The notes beneath the pieces are model-generated. The model was given only the letters and a program-made list of their open reading frames with translations. It made no database searches and was not told the origin of the DNA. The position numbers and the translations under genes are program-made. A stretch of 64,000 nucleotides of DNA from Paucihalobacter ruber (GTDB lineage Bacteria > Bacteroidota > Bacteroidia > Flavobacteriales > Flavobacteriaceae): the NCBI RefSeq assembly GCF_006494535.1, contig NZ_VHIQ01000002.1, positions 434,001 through 498,000 on the forward strand, in the 5' to 3' direction. Each line of letters begins with the position of its first letter. Positions within the stretch are counted from its first letter, which is position 1. This document shows positions 25,174 to 35,315 of the stretch, in pieces.

Positions 25174-25651
25174 TGGTTTATTAATTGTTGTTCTGTGGTT
25201 TTCATGTAACCAAAATGTTGTTTTTGATAAATATCAGTCAATTGGAGATGTATGGGATAAAGATAACCCTATTGAATTTAATTTTACAGCTCCCGATTCT
25301 ACTCAATCATATAACTTGTTCATCAATCTAAGAAATAACAATAATTATAAGTTCAGCAATTTATTTTTAATAGCAGAACTCAATTATCCAAACGGAAAAA
25401 CATTGGTAGATACTTTGGAATATCAAATGGCAAAACCTTCTGGCGAATTTTTAGGCACCGGTGCCTTTAGCTTAAAAGAAAACAAACTTTGGTATAAAGG
25501 ATTTAAAGAACCATTTGTGTTTAATGAATTGGGAAACTATCAGTTAAAAATATTTCAGGCCATGCGTCAAAATGGTAGTGTTGATGGTGTAAAATTATTA
25601 GATGGCGTCACCGATGTTGGCTTTAGAATAGAACCAAATATTTCAGAGTAA
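25157..25651 (+). CDS. gldH: Gliding motility lipoprotein GldH
   Basis: A 164-residue lipoprotein with signal peptide and lipobox ending WFSC (Cys17), then NQNVVFDKYQSIGD. The order PSP1 protein - GldH - PBP1A and the conserved segments WDKDNPIEFNF, LWYKGFKEPFVFN and GNYQLKIFQAMR identify GldH. GldH belongs to the gliding/type IX secretion-associated lipoproteins of Flavobacteriia. It overlaps the upstream gene by 17 bases and is one base from the PBP gene. Confidence 0.88.
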   Translation: MLKKISGLLIVVLWFSCNQNVVFDKYQSIGDVWDKDNPIEFNFTAPDSTQSYNLFINLRNNNNYKFSNLFLIAELNYPNGKTLVDTLEYQMAKPSGEFLGTGAFSLKENKLWYKGFKEPFVFNELGNYQLKIFQAMRQNGSVDGVKLLDGVTDVGFRIEPNISE

Positions 25652-25652
25652 T

Positions 25653-27986
25653 ATGGCAACTGCAAAGCGTAAAACCCCTAACAAAACAGGTAATTTCAGT
25701 AAATACATTCGTTGGTTTTGGATGGCCTTTGCGGGTGTAATAGCCGTCATAGCGCTAATATTTTTATTTGCATCTTGGGGCTTATTAGGAGAAATGCCTG
25801 ATTATACCGTTTTAGAAAACCCCAAAACCAATCTGGCCACCGAAATTATTTCGTCAGATGGGAAAACTCTTGGTAAATACTACTTTAACGACAACAGAAC
25901 CCCGGTAGACTATAGCGAATTACCACAGCACTTAGTTGATGCACTTATTGCCACCGAAGACGCACGTTTTCATAAACATGCAGGTATAGATGCTGTTGGA
26001 ACAATGCGAGCCGCCTTTTATTTGGGCAAACGCGGTGGTGCAAGTACTATTTCGCAACAGCTCGCAAAAAATTTATTTAATAAACGTGAAGGAGCTAATA
26101 TCTTTCAAAAGTTATCTCAAAAAATTCGAGAATGGATTATTGCCACTAGGTTAGAGCGCCAATACACTAAGGAGGAAATAATTGCCATGTATTTTAATAT
26201 TTATGATTTTGGAAATAATGCGGATGGTATTCGATCGGCTTCTAAAATATATTTTGGCAAGGAACCTATGGAATTAGACATCAAGGAATCTGCAATGTTG
26301 GTGGGCATGCTTAAAAATTCATCTTTATACAACCCAAGATCACACAAAAATCCTGTTGGCACTAAAAATAGACGTAATGTGGTACTAGAGCAAATGTATA
26401 AATACGGCTATTTGGATAAAAGCGTAAAAGATTCTTTAAAAATAACCGAGTTAGATCTTAATTACTCACCGGAATCTCACCGAGAAGGCTTGGCAACCTA
26501 TTTTAGGGCTTATTTGTCTGATTTTATGAAAGAATGGATTAAAGAAAATCCCAAACTCGACGGCACAAAATATAATTTGTACAACGATGGTTTAAAAATT
26601 TATACCACCTTAGACTCCAGAATGCAACAATATGCCGAAGAAGCTGTGAGAGAGCATATGCCAAAACTTCAAGCTGAATTTGACCATCAAAATAACAAAA
26701 GCATCAACCCCAACAAACCATTTTTAGATTTATCAAAAGACGATGTAGAAAAACTACTATCACAGAGTATGAGACGCAGTGAGCGATGGAGAAAGATGAA
26801 ATACGATTTAAAAAAATCTGATGATGAAATTATAGCGTCCTTCAACCAGCCAACCGAAATGACAATTTTCTCGTGGCAGGGCGAAATAGATACCATTATG
26901 AAACCTATAGACTCCATGAGGTATTACAAGTCGTTTTTACATCCCGGTATGATGGCCATGGAGCCGCAAACAGGCCATGTAAAAGCTTGGGTTGGTGGGA
27001 TGGATTATTTTCATTTTCAATATGATCACGTTAAACAAAGTAAACGCCAAGTTGGTTCAACTTTTAAGCCTTTTGTTTATGCCGCGGCTATGGACGAACT
27101 ACATTTGTCACCATGCGATTCGCTGCCAAGAACACCTATTACTATAGAAGCTGGTAAATTTGGAAATCCAGAGCCCTGGACTACCAGAAATTCTGATGGG
27201 AAATACGACGGATTCCAAACCCTAAAAGCCGCATTAGCAAACTCTACAAACACTATTACTGCCAGGTTGATGGATCAAATAGGCCCGCAACTTGTGGTAG
27301 ATATGGCCAAAAAATTAGGGGTCGAACAAACTATAGATCCGGTACCTGCCATAGCACTTGGTACGCCAGATTTAAGTGTTTACGAAATGGTGGCTGCCTA
27401 TGCTACTTTTGCCAACAAAGGCATCTATAACAAACCCGTGATGGTTACCAGAATCGAAGATAAAAACGGAACCGTACTGTATCAGGTAACCCCTGAAACT
27501 AAGGATGTTTTAAGTGAAGAAGTGGCTTATGTAACCGTGAATTTGTTGGAAGGCGTTACACAATTTGGTAGTGGACAAAGATTAAGAAGCACATGGGCTG
27601 TAAATACACCACTTTACAAAGAAGTAATTACAGGTTATCCCTATGCATTTGAAAATCCCATTGCCGGAAAAACCGGGACTACGCAAAACCAAAGCGACGG
27701 CTGGTTTATGGGCATGGTACCTAATTTAGTGACCGGAGTTTGGGTTGGTGCCGAAGACAGATCTGTTCACTTTAAAGGCATTGCCTATGGTCAAGGCGCC
27801 TCTATGGCATTGCCAATTTGGGGCTTGTTTATGAAAAAATGCTACGCCGACGAGAATTTGGAGGTTTCAAAAGACGAGTTTGAAAAGCCTTCAGAACTTT
27901 CCATACGTGTTAATTGCAACGAAGTACCAAGTCCAACTACTTTCACCGATGATGAAGATGATCTTAATGACATCATCGACTTTTAG
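25653..27986 (+). CDS. Bifunctional penicillin-binding protein 1A (transglycosylase/transpeptidase)
   Basis: A 777-residue class A PBP that polymerises and cross-links peptidoglycan. One N-terminal membrane helix (about 21-45) is followed by the GT51 domain with Glu102 in ATEDARFHKHAGID and ASTISQQLAKNLF. The transpeptidase domain has Ser469 in GSTFKPF (SxxK), an SxN-like ANSTNT and KTGT at 673-676. The C-terminus is short and acidic. It follows gldH by one base and is probably the last gene of that unit. Confidence 0.95.
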   Translation: MATAKRKTPNKTGNFSKYIRWFWMAFAGVIAVIALIFLFASWGLLGEMPDYTVLENPKTNLATEIISSDGKTLGKYYFNDNRTPVDYSELPQHLVDALIATEDARFHKHAGIDAVGTMRAAFYLGKRGGASTISQQLAKNLFNKREGANIFQKLSQKIREWIIATRLERQYTKEEIIAMYFNIYDFGNNADGIRSASKIYFGKEPMELDIKESAMLVGMLKNSSLYNPRSHKNPVGTKNRRNVVLEQMYKYGYLDKSVKDSLKITELDLNYSPESHREGLATYFRAYLSDFMKEWIKENPKLDGTKYNLYNDGLKIYTTLDSRMQQYAEEAVREHMPKLQAEFDHQNNKSINPNKPFLDLSKDDVEKLLSQSMRRSERWRKMKYDLKKSDDEIIASFNQPTEMTIFSWQGEIDTIMKPIDSMRYYKSFLHPGMMAMEPQTGHVKAWVGGMDYFHFQYDHVKQSKRQVGSTFKPFVYAAAMDELHLSPCDSLPRTPITIEAGKFGNPEPWTTRNSDGKYDGFQTLKAALANSTNTITARLMDQIGPQLVVDMAKKLGVEQTIDPVPAIALGTPDLSVYEMVAAYATFANKGIYNKPVMVTRIEDKNGTVLYQVTPETKDVLSEEVAYVTVNLLEGVTQFGSGQRLRSTWAVNTPLYKEVITGYPYAFENPIAGKTGTTQNQSDGWFMGMVPNLVTGVWVGAEDRSVHFKGIAYGQGASMALPIWGLFMKKCYADENLEVSKDEFEKPSELSIRVNCNEVPSPTTFTDDEDDLNDIIDF

Positions 27987-28053
27987 TATTTGACATTCTT
28001 ACTATGATTTTAGGGGCATATTTTGTATTTTCACACATAGAAAAAATGGATGT

Positions 28054-28752
28054 ATGATTAACAAAAAAGTTACCAATGCCGCAGAAGCACTCACAGGAGT
28101 AAAAGATAAAATGACCCTTATGGTTGGCGGTTTTGGTCTGTCCGGCATACCCGAAAACAGCATTGCAGAACTCGTAAAACTAAACGTAAAAGAACTAACC
28201 TGTATTTCAAATAATGCCGGAGTTGACGATTTTGGATTAGGATTACTACTTCAGAAGAAGCAAATAAAGAAAATGATATCTTCCTACGTAGGCGAAAATG
28301 CAGAGTTTGAAAGACAGATGCTCAGTGGCGAATTAGAAGTTGAATTAATTCCGCAAGGAACACTTGCCGAACGATGTAGAGCCGCCCAATCCGGTATTCC
28401 TGCATTTTACACACCTGCCGGTTATGGCACCGAAGTAGCCATAGGTAAAGAAACCAGAGAGTTTAACAAAAAAATGTATGTCCTGGAACACGCTTTTAAA
28501 GCAGACTTTGCTGTTGTAAAGGCATGGAAGGGCGATGAAGCCGGCAATTTAATTTTTAAAGGAACTGCCAGAAATTTTAACCCAAATATGTGCGGTGCTG
28601 CAAAAATTACAATAGCTGAGGTCGAAGAATTGCTGCCGGTTGGAAGTTTAGACCCCAATCAAATCCATATTCCTGGCATCTTTATTCAAAGAATTTTTCA
28701 AGGTGTTAACTATGAGAAGAGAATTGAACAACGAACGATTAGGAAAAGATAA
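28054..28752 (+). CDS. scoA: Succinyl-CoA:3-ketoacid CoA-transferase, subunit A
   Basis: The 232-residue alpha subunit of 3-oxoacid CoA-transferase, which moves CoA from succinyl-CoA to acetoacetate and related acids. It shows the family N-terminus [26 protein letters not shown], the segment GGFG and the C-terminal [21 protein letters not shown]. The beta-subunit gene follows after 198 bases, a larger gap than usual for such pairs. Confidence 0.93.
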   Translation: MINKKVTNAAEALTGVKDKMTLMVGGFGLSGIPENSIAELVKLNVKELTCISNNAGVDDFGLGLLLQKKQIKKMISSYVGENAEFERQMLSGELEVELIPQGTLAERCRAAQSGIPAFYTPAGYGTEVAIGKETREFNKKMYVLEHAFKADFAVVKAWKGDEAGNLIFKGTARNFNPNMCGAAKITIAEVEELLPVGSLDPNQIHIPGIFIQRIFQGVNYEKRIEQRTIRKR

Positions 28753-28950
28753 AATCACAAATTCCAAATTCCATTGATATAGCTATTTAAATTGAAAATA
28801 ATTAAGAATTAGTGAAACATTAAAATGAGAATCAGCTCTGTGTAGCTCCGAGCTTCTTCGTGAAACTCTGTGTAACAGCTAAATAAAGGATGTTAATTAA
28901 AATAATATCAACCTAATAACTCAATAACTCATCAACTCAAAAACTAAATC

Positions 28951-29607
28951 ATGGCACTCGATAAAAACGGCATCGCAAAACGCATCGCAAAAGAAGTAAA
29001 AAATGGCTATTACGTCAACTTGGGTATTGGCATTCCTACTTTGGTGGCCAACTTTGTTCGGGATGATATAGAAGTAGAATTTCAAAGTGAAAACGGTGTG
29101 TTGGGAATGGGTCCGTTTCCTTTTGAAGGCGAAGAAGATCCTGATTTAATAAACGCAGGCAAGCAAACCATTACAACGTTACCGGGTGCGTCATTTTTCG
29201 ATTCGGCTATGAGTTTTTCCATGATAAGAGGTCAGCATGTGCATCTCACTATTTTAGGAGCAATGGAAGTTGCTGAAAACGGCGACATCGCCAATTGGAA
29301 AATCCCAGGATACATGGTAAAAGGAATGGGTGGCGCCATGGATTTGGTAGCCAGTGCCGAAAACATTATTGTGGCTATGACGCATACCAATAAAAAAGGG
29401 GAATCAAAATTATTAAAAAGATGTTCTTTGCCGCTAACAGGTGTTGCTTGCGTCAAGAAGATTGTAACCGACTTGGCTGTTATTGAAGTCACAAATGAAG
29501 GTTTTAAATTGTTAGAGCGCGCGCCCGGTGTTTCAGTAGACACCATAAAAAATGCAACCGAAGGCCATTTAATTATTGAAGGAGATATTCCTGAGATGAT
29601 TTTGTAG
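28951..29607 (+). CDS. scoB: Succinyl-CoA:3-ketoacid CoA-transferase, subunit B
   Basis: The 218-residue beta subunit. The catalytic glutamate is in FQSENGVLGMGPFP, and the segments GIGIPTLVANF, GGAMDLVASAENIIVAMTHT and EVTNEGFKLLERAPGVS are typical. With scoA it forms a complete enzyme. An intrinsic terminator lies 27 bases downstream. The 28753-28950 gap between the two genes has AT-rich sequence with a short repeat-like stretch (AACTCAATAACTCATCAACTC) and no gene. Confidence 0.94.
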   Translation: MALDKNGIAKRIAKEVKNGYYVNLGIGIPTLVANFVRDDIEVEFQSENGVLGMGPFPFEGEEDPDLINAGKQTITTLPGASFFDSAMSFSMIRGQHVHLTILGAMEVAENGDIANWKIPGYMVKGMGGAMDLVASAENIIVAMTHTNKKGESKLLKRCSLPLTGVACVKKIVTDLAVIEVTNEGFKLLERAPGVSVDTIKNATEGHLIIEGDIPEMIL

Positions 29608-29633
29608 CTTGTATGATAAATTCTTTTAAGTTT

Positions 29634-29658
29634 AAAATCGCTCACGCAGCGATTTTTT
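29634..29658 (+). terminator. Terminator of scoAB
   Basis: AAAATCGCT (29634-29642) and AGCGATTTT (29648-29656) form a 9-bp stem with a 5-base loop, followed by TT. Located 27 bases after the scoB stop codon. Confidence 0.8.
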
Positions 29659-29798
29659 CAGTTATAAATGTAAGAATACACTTCAATTTATGGCGTAAAT
29701 GTTAAAATATTAAGTATTTTATCGATTAATAATGTACTTTAACTGATTATTTAAAAAATTTGATTCATCTTAGCAATCCCAAATCACAGTATTGAAAA

Positions 29799-29851
29799 CC
29801 AAATCTATCATGAACTTAATTTATGATTTTGCCCCAAATCTATCATAAATT
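29799..29851. repeat. Direct repeat and hairpin before a possible small gene
   Basis: CCAAATCTATCAT occurs at 29799-29811 and again at 29834-29846, 35 bases apart. AATTTATGAT (29818-29827) and ATCATAAATT (29842-29851) form a 10-bp hairpin that includes the second copy. This is the main structure in the 29608-29980 gap and lies just upstream of the small reading frame at 29861. Confidence 0.5.
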
Positions 29852-29860
29852 TTATTACTT

Positions 29861-29986
29861 ATGAACAAAACCTCAAATCTACCAAAAACCTACTCATCTG
29901 ACGTTGCCATTATCAATGGCCTTCAAAACAGCGTTAGATTAATGAAGCAAATTGCTCAACTAACTAAAAAATTATTCATGCTATAA
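29861..29986 (+). CDS. Possible small protein (41 residues)
   Basis: ATG at 29861 opens a 41-codon frame, [18 protein letters not shown], then [20 protein letters not shown] and FML. The C-terminal half could form an amphipathic helix with basic residues on one side. Its stop overlaps the end of the convergent ABC ATPase gene by six bases. No family was recognised, and a frame this short could be chance. The repeats directly upstream make it worth listing. Confidence 0.25.
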   Translation: MNKTSNLPKTYSSDVAIINGLQNSVRLMKQIAQLTKKLFML

Positions 29987-31684
29987 TCCTTTTGGAATGG
30001 CATGAATTAATTTTTTGGTATAGTTTGAAACAGGATCATTGTAAATAGCATCTGCTTCGCCGGTTTCTTCAATTTGTCCGCTTTTCATTACGATTAACTG
30101 ATCTGACATATATTTTACAACGGCCAAATCGTGTGAAATAAAAATGTAGGTAAAATTGAAATTTTCTTTCAGTTCATTCAATAAATTCAGCACTTGGGCT
30201 TGAACCGAAATATCCAACGCCGATACCGATTCATCGCAAATAATTAATTTAGGCTCCAGCGCAATGGCCCTTGCAATACCTATTCTTTGTCGTTGTCCGC
30301 CCGAAAATTGATGTGGATATTTATTAAAGGCTGTTTCATCCAGACCAACCCTTTTTAAAAGCTGTAAAACCCTTTCCCTTCGTTCTTTATAATTGTTACC
30401 AATTTTGTGTACCATCATAGGTTCAATAATGGCTTCACCAATGCTTAATCTTGGATTGAGAGATGCAAAAGGATCTTGAAAGATGATTTGAATGTCTTTT
30501 CTTAATTTCCGTAGGTGTGTTTTAGACAATTTTGTAATATCGGTGCCTTTATAGAAAATGGTACCTTCGGTTGCAGTGTCTAATTGTAAAATTAGGTTGC
30601 TCAGGGTAGATTTTCCACATCCCGATTCTCCAACCAAGCCCAAGGTTTCTCCTTCATAAACCTTAAAACTCACTTGGTCCACGGCTTTAAATGCTGTTGA
30701 CTTTTTAAAGACACCCGTTCTATTCCAAAACACTTTACTAACATTAATAACCTCAAGAATTGGTGGTTTACTGTATATATCTTGATGCGTGTTTTTGCGT
30801 TCTTCTTGAGAAACAACTTCACGATTTACACTGTTTCTTAGAATGTCAGAAATTGTTGGTAAAACTTTTAATCTGGTTTTAGTTGACGGCCTTGAAGCAA
30901 TAAGCGCTTTGGTATAATTGTGTTGTGGATTATTAAAAATTGAATTAACCTCGCCTTGTTCAACTATTTCACCTTTGTACATCACCATTACTTTATTCGC
31001 TATTTCAGAGACCAGCGAAAGATCGTGTGAAATAAACAAAATGCTCATTTTATATTCGGCTTGCAGCGATTTTAATAGTTTAATAATGTCTGCCTGAACG
31101 GTGACATCGAGAGCAGTGGTAGGCTCATCGGCAATTAATATTTTGGGTTTGCAGGCAATGGCCATAGCTATCATCACACGTTGCTTTTGTCCGCCTGAAA
31201 TTTCATGGGGATAAGCCTTGTAAATACGTTCTGGATTTGGAAGTTTCACTTTATTGAATAAAGACATCACTTCTTCCTTGATTTCGGCTACGGAAAGCTT
31301 GGTGTGTTGACTTAATACCTCAGCCACTTGCTTACCGCAAGTCATAGACGGATTTAAAGAACTCATAGGTTCTTGAAAAATCATTGAAATTTCTTTTCCT
31401 CTTATTGCTTGTAATTCATCTTCGGTCAATTCAATTAAATCCCTATTATTATAAAGGATGTTACCATTGGTAATTTCAGAAATATTTTTTGGCAATAATC
31501 CCAAAATGGCCAGTGCTGTAACAGATTTACCTGAACCAGATTCTCCAACTACACCTAAAATTTCGTTTTCGTTTAGCTGAAATGAAATGTCTTTTAGAAT
31601 GCTACTTTCAATTGTATCATTGTAAAATGATACAGATATATTTGTTATCTCAAGGACGGTTTTATTGGTTGAACTTAGGTCCAA
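29981..31684 (-). CDS. Oligopeptide/dipeptide-type ABC transporter ATPase, two fused nucleotide-binding domains
   Basis: A 567-residue cytosolic ATPase with two complete ABC modules. Module 1: Walker A GESGSGKS, signature SGGQKQR, Walker [13 protein letters not shown]. Module 2: Walker A GESGCGKS, signature SGGQRQR, Walker [13 protein letters not shown]. Each ends with a DppD/OppF-like C-terminal segment. It resembles YejF and DppD-DppF fusions. No permease or binding-protein gene is adjacent, so the partner must be encoded elsewhere. Confidence 0.92.
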   Translation of the reverse strand: MDLSSTNKTVLEITNISVSFYNDTIESSILKDISFQLNENEILGVVGESGSGKSVTALAILGLLPKNISEITNGNILYNNRDLIELTEDELQAIRGKEISMIFQEPMSSLNPSMTCGKQVAEVLSQHTKLSVAEIKEEVMSLFNKVKLPNPERIYKAYPHEISGGQKQRVMIAMAIACKPKILIADEPTTALDVTVQADIIKLLKSLQAEYKMSILFISHDLSLVSEIANKVMVMYKGEIVEQGEVNSIFNNPQHNYTKALIASRPSTKTRLKVLPTISDILRNSVNREVVSQEERKNTHQDIYSKPPILEVINVSKVFWNRTGVFKKSTAFKAVDQVSFKVYEGETLGLVGESGCGKSTLSNLILQLDTATEGTIFYKGTDITKLSKTHLRKLRKDIQIIFQDPFASLNPRLSIGEAIIEPMMVHKIGNNYKERRERVLQLLKRVGLDETAFNKYPHQFSGGQRQRIGIARAIALEPKLIICDESVSALDISVQAQVLNLLNELKENFNFTYIFISHDLAVVKYMSDQLIVMKSGQIEETGEADAIYNDPVSNYTKKLIHAIPKGL

Positions 31685-31695
31685 TAGTTAGGGTT

Positions 31696-32406
31696 TTATG
31701 CATGAATAATCTCGGTCTCATCAAGGATAGACTCACCTCTTAGTCTTAGAAACACCTGAGCAACCGCAATGGTATCTTTTTCGCAGTAGGTAATAATTCT
31801 TTCAAGACCGTTTTCTTGGTAATAAACTTTGTAAACTTGGCTACCATCAATATCATCTTTAGGAGATGGAATGCCAAGCACATTGGTAAGTAATTTTAAG
31901 GATGTATAATTTTTATAATCACCAAATTTCCATAATTCTAAGGTGTCTAAATGTGGTACTTCCCAAGGTTTTTTTCCAAATAAATTCAACTTTTCGGGTA
32001 ATTCTATATTATTAATGATCATGCGTCTTGCTATATATGGGAAGTCGAATTCCTTACCGTTATGCGCACAAAGTAAATGTTTGATCTGATTAAAGTGTGA
32101 GGTTAAAAGATTCTTGAAGTCTTTCAAAATCTTTACCTCATCTCCAAAAAATGAGGTAACTCTAAATTGTCGAACATTACCGTGAAAAGTAAAATACCCA
32201 ACCGAAATACAAATAATTTTTCCAAATTCGGCCCAGATTCCTGCCCGTTCATAGAACTCTTCAGCCGAAATTTCGCCTCTTTGATATTGCGATTTTTGTT
32301 CCCACAAATGTTGTTTCGTTTCGCTTAATCCCGAAAATATAGGTTGCTCCGGGACCGTTTCGATATCCAGAAACAAAATATTTTCAAGTGTTAACTTTTT
32401 AATCAT
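31696..32406 (-). CDS. 3'-5' exonuclease of the DnaQ/PolB-like superfamily
   Basis: A 236-residue RNase H-fold nuclease. The DEDDy motifs are visible: ILFLDIETVPE (Asp14, Glu16), the HNGKEFDFPYIARR block with its Asp, and a C-terminal YCEKDTIAVAQVFLRL with the last Asp. It matches the predicted PolB-like exonuclease family common in Bacteroidota. The role is probably DNA repair or RNA trimming. It overlaps the preceding serine hydrolase gene by four bases. Confidence 0.85.
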   Translation of the reverse strand: MIKKLTLENILFLDIETVPEQPIFSGLSETKQHLWEQKSQYQRGEISAEEFYERAGIWAEFGKIICISVGYFTFHGNVRQFRVTSFFGDEVKILKDFKNLLTSHFNQIKHLLCAHNGKEFDFPYIARRMIINNIELPEKLNLFGKKPWEVPHLDTLELWKFGDYKNYTSLKLLTNVLGIPSPKDDIDGSQVYKVYYQENGLERIITYCEKDTIAVAQVFLRLRGESILDETEIIHA

Positions 32407-33554
32407 TGTTTAAGCATTTGGTAGGCTTCTTCTATATAGGTAGTAATATCACTAGTAAAGGTTGCTATGGCATCGCCTTCGCCTTTAGAGTGACCTAATC
32501 TTACAATAATAATGTTGTCATTGGGTTCAACAATAACATATTGTCCTAAATGACCACGCATCATAAAAAAGCTTTTATTGCCATGATCTTTCAACCACCA
32601 GCCATAACCGTATTCAGGGCTTTCAGCAAAACGTGGTTTAATAGATTTTGCTATAAAAGCAGAGTCTAATAGTTGTTTGCCATTCCATTTTCCATAGTCT
32701 TTATACAATTTCCCCATTCGTGCAAAATCTTTGGCATTACTGGCAATACAACAATAGGCTTTTACCAAATCGTGATCTTCACTATCAACTTGCCAAAGCG
32801 TTGGGTTTTCTGAACCCAGTGGCTTCCAGAAGCTTTCCTCAAGGTAATTATACAGTTTTTTACCGGTGGCACGTTCTAAAACAATGGCCAGCATTTGGGT
32901 GTCACCACTGGCGTATTTATAAGAAGTTCCGGGCTCTCTTACCACTTTTAATCCGGTAACTACCTTAGTTAAATCGTCATCAAAATAAGCTCTTGTTGTA
33001 ATTGATAGAGGAGAGTAGTAGCGCTCGTCCCAATTGGTTCCTGAAGCCATCGAAGATAAATCTCCAACCGTCATGGTTGCTGCTTTTCCTTCACAATATT
33101 CAGGAATAAAGTCGCATACAGGCTGGTCTAAATTTTTAATATAACCATCCATAATGGCTTTACCTAAAAGGGCAGACACATAACTTTTAGCTATAGAGAA
33201 AGAATTGGTTTGCGAGTTTTCGTTAAAACCATCGTAGTAGTTTTCAAACCAAATACTGTCGTTTTTAATAATAACGTAGGCTACAGTACCATTTGATTTG
33301 TTTATTTCTTTTAATCGTTCAGTTTCGCTAACGCTGTTGTAGTTTTTATGGTTTAGCCAGGGTTGGGGCGTTCCGTTTTCTACAATGGCATTATCAAAAT
33401 GTTTATAATCTTCAAGATAAGCGGTTGTGTGGCCTTTTAAATAAATGGTTCTAACTGCTTTGATGAGGTAATCTGTATCGGTAATGTAAAGCACGGCAAT
33501 TAAAATAACAAATATTGAAAGAATTGCCAGTAAGAGTTTTTTTAGAAATTTCAT
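32403..33554 (-). CDS. Serine hydrolase, beta-lactamase/class C family
   Basis: A 383-residue protein with an N-terminal membrane helix or uncleaved signal (residues 5-25). The SxxK motif is Ser120-Ile-Ala-Lys123 in FSIAKS, followed by a YxN-like YKYASGDTQ and a C-terminal HLGQYVIVEP segment replacing KTG. The family includes esterases, D-aminopeptidases and 6-aminohexanoate-dimer hydrolase-like proteins; the substrate is unknown. Located on the periplasmic side if the helix is an anchor. Confidence 0.85.
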   Translation of the reverse strand: MKFLKKLLLAILSIFVILIAVLYITDTDYLIKAVRTIYLKGHTTAYLEDYKHFDNAIVENGTPQPWLNHKNYNSVSETERLKEINKSNGTVAYVIIKNDSIWFENYYDGFNENSQTNSFSIAKSYVSALLGKAIMDGYIKNLDQPVCDFIPEYCEGKAATMTVGDLSSMASGTNWDERYYSPLSITTRAYFDDDLTKVVTGLKVVREPGTSYKYASGDTQMLAIVLERATGKKLYNYLEESFWKPLGSENPTLWQVDSEDHDLVKAYCCIASNAKDFARMGKLYKDYGKWNGKQLLDSAFIAKSIKPRFAESPEYGYGWWLKDHGNKSFFMMRGHLGQYVIVEPNDNIIIVRLGHSKGEGDAIATFTSDITTYIEEAYQMLKQ

Positions 33555-33623
33555 AGGTTGTTTTTAATCATTTAAATATATAAAAAAATTTATTCAACAG
33601 ATATTAAATTTGAGATGAATAGA

Positions 33624-34097
33624 TTAAAATAGTGATTGTTGCTTACAAGGATTTTCATGTTTAAGTAACCATTGCTTTCTTGCCAATCCACCTGCGTAAC
33701 CGGTAAGACTGCCATCGCTACCAATAACTCTGTGGCATGGTATCACAATCAAAATTGGGTTTTTACCATTGGCCGCAGCAATAGCTCTGATAGCTTTTAT
33801 ATTGTTTAATTGTTTTGAAAGTTCCGAATAAGAAACTGTTCTGCCAAACGGAATTTTTTGTAGAGTGATCCAAACACTTTTCTGGAATTCGGTGCCTTTT
33901 GGATTAAGTTTAAGCTGAAATTGTTGGCGTTTACCATTAAAATAATCCTGAAGTTGGTAAACACAATCTTCTAATACTTCAGGAATAATGTCGGTAATGT
34001 TTTCTTCAGAATTTAAAATTGAAATGCTCGTAATGCCATCATTATTACCAGTAATTTTAGCGAAACCTAAAGGTGTATAGATGATGCATTCTTCCAC
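33624..34097 (-). CDS. ogt: Methylated-DNA--[protein]-cysteine S-methyltransferase
   Basis: A 157-residue suicide enzyme that removes alkyl groups from O6-guanine. The acceptor is Cys121 in IPCHRVIG; Arg104 and Asn110 of the DNA-binding helix (IRAIAAANGKNP) are present. It lacks the AdaA/AraC domains of Ada. It starts five bases after the CNNM/CBS gene. Confidence 0.93.
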   Translation of the reverse strand: MEECIIYTPLGFAKITGNNDGITSISILNSEENITDIIPEVLEDCVYQLQDYFNGKRQQFQLKLNPKGTEFQKSVWITLQKIPFGRTVSYSELSKQLNNIKAIRAIAAANGKNPILIVIPCHRVIGSDGSLTGYAGGLARKQWLLKHENPCKQQSLF

Positions 34098-34102
34098 AAA
34101 TG

Positions 34103-35212
34103 TTAGTTGTTTTCGTCAATAATGCCCAAGCGTTTGGCGCGGTCTTCCCAATTTTTTCGAGCCAGGCTTTGCAAATCGGAAATATTATCACTTTCATCCA
34201 TAATTTCTAATCCTAACAGAGTTTCAATAACGTCTTCCATGGTAACAATGCCATTTATGGAGCCATATTCGTCAACCACCAAGGCCATGTGATTTTTACT
34301 TGATATGAGTTTTTCAAACAATTCAGGAATTGGCAAACTTCTGTTGACTACAATAATTTCTCGTTTTAATTCTGAAAGTGGTTTTTGATCGTTGTCTAAA
34401 GCCATTTCTTTAAAAACGTCGTCTTTAAGTACCAAACCAACGATATTGTCTTGTTCTTGAGAATATACCGGAATTCTGGAAAATCTAATATTGGAGTTAG
34501 CCTCAAAAAAATCTGAAACGGTCATGGTTTCGTTGACAATTTTCATGACGGTTCGCGGTGTCATAACATCTTTGGCGCGCACTTTTTTAAAGTTTAGCAA
34601 GTTTTTTATCACCTTGCTTTCGTTTTCTTCGAACACGCCTTCTTGTTGCGCAATTTCGGTCATTGCCACAAAGCCATCCCTACTTAAAATGCTGTTATGA
34701 CCTTTGCCTCCTATGAGTCTGGTGGTAAGTCTTAATAACCACAACAATCCTGTGTATTTCATAGGGAAAATGAGGATCTTTAGACTTATGGCAGTGAAGT
34801 TTCCGAGACTTTTCCAATAGGTGGCACCAATGGTTTTTGGGATAATTTCTGAAGCAACCAGAATTAAAATGGTCATAATAGTCGAAACAACGCCAACCAT
34901 TAAATCTTCGGTAAAAGCTATACCAAAAAAGGTGCGAGATGTGGTACCATAAATTTCGGCATAAGCCACCTTTGCCTGCACACCGACCAAAATTGCACCA
35001 ACCGTATGAGCGATTGTATTTAAAGTTAAAATAGCAATGAGCGGCTGATCTACATCTTTTTTAAAATCCTCAAGTACTACGGCATAGGCTTTACCTTCCT
35101 GTTTTTTAATTTTTAAAAAAGTAGGTGTTAAACTAAGTAGTACTGCTTCTAAAATACTACATATAAAAGAAAAAAATATGGCAAAAAAGGCATATAAGAA
35201 TAAGAGTCCCAT
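34103..35212 (-). CDS. CNNM/DUF21 transmembrane protein with CBS pair
   Basis: A 369-residue membrane protein. The DUF21 domain (about 1-175) has four hydrophobic segments with the typical start LYAFFAIFFSFICSILEAVLLSLTP and ASEIIPKTIGATYWKSLG. Two CBS motifs follow (about 195-345): VRAKDVMTPR and MALVVDEYGSINGIVTMEDVIETLLG. The C-terminal CorC/HlyC domain is absent. CNNM proteins take part in divalent cation (Mg2+) transport; that role is inferred. Confidence 0.88.
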   Translation of the reverse strand: MGLLFLYAFFAIFFSFICSILEAVLLSLTPTFLKIKKQEGKAYAVVLEDFKKDVDQPLIAILTLNTIAHTVGAILVGVQAKVAYAEIYGTTSRTFFGIAFTEDLMVGVVSTIMTILILVASEIIPKTIGATYWKSLGNFTAISLKILIFPMKYTGLLWLLRLTTRLIGGKGHNSILSRDGFVAMTEIAQQEGVFEENESKVIKNLLNFKKVRAKDVMTPRTVMKIVNETMTVSDFFEANSNIRFSRIPVYSQEQDNIVGLVLKDDVFKEMALDNDQKPLSELKREIIVVNRSLPIPELFEKLISSKNHMALVVDEYGSINGIVTMEDVIETLLGLEIMDESDNISDLQSLARKNWEDRAKRLGIIDENN

Positions 35213-35281
35213 TTAATATTTAGATTTGACTGTAAAGGTATAACATTTAGCGGTTCAAAAGTTTACTGATATCCTTCGCAA

Positions 35282-35307
35282 CCCTTCGACTTCGCTCAGG
35301 GTGACAG
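35282..35307. repeat. GC-rich dispersed repeat
   Basis: The sequence CCCTTCGACTTCGCTCAGGG followed by TGACAGG can fold on itself. This motif recurs in intergenic regions of many bacterial genomes and differs from the AT-rich flanks. It lies in the hemB 3' region. Confidence 0.5.
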
Positions 35308-35315
35308 GAATAGTT

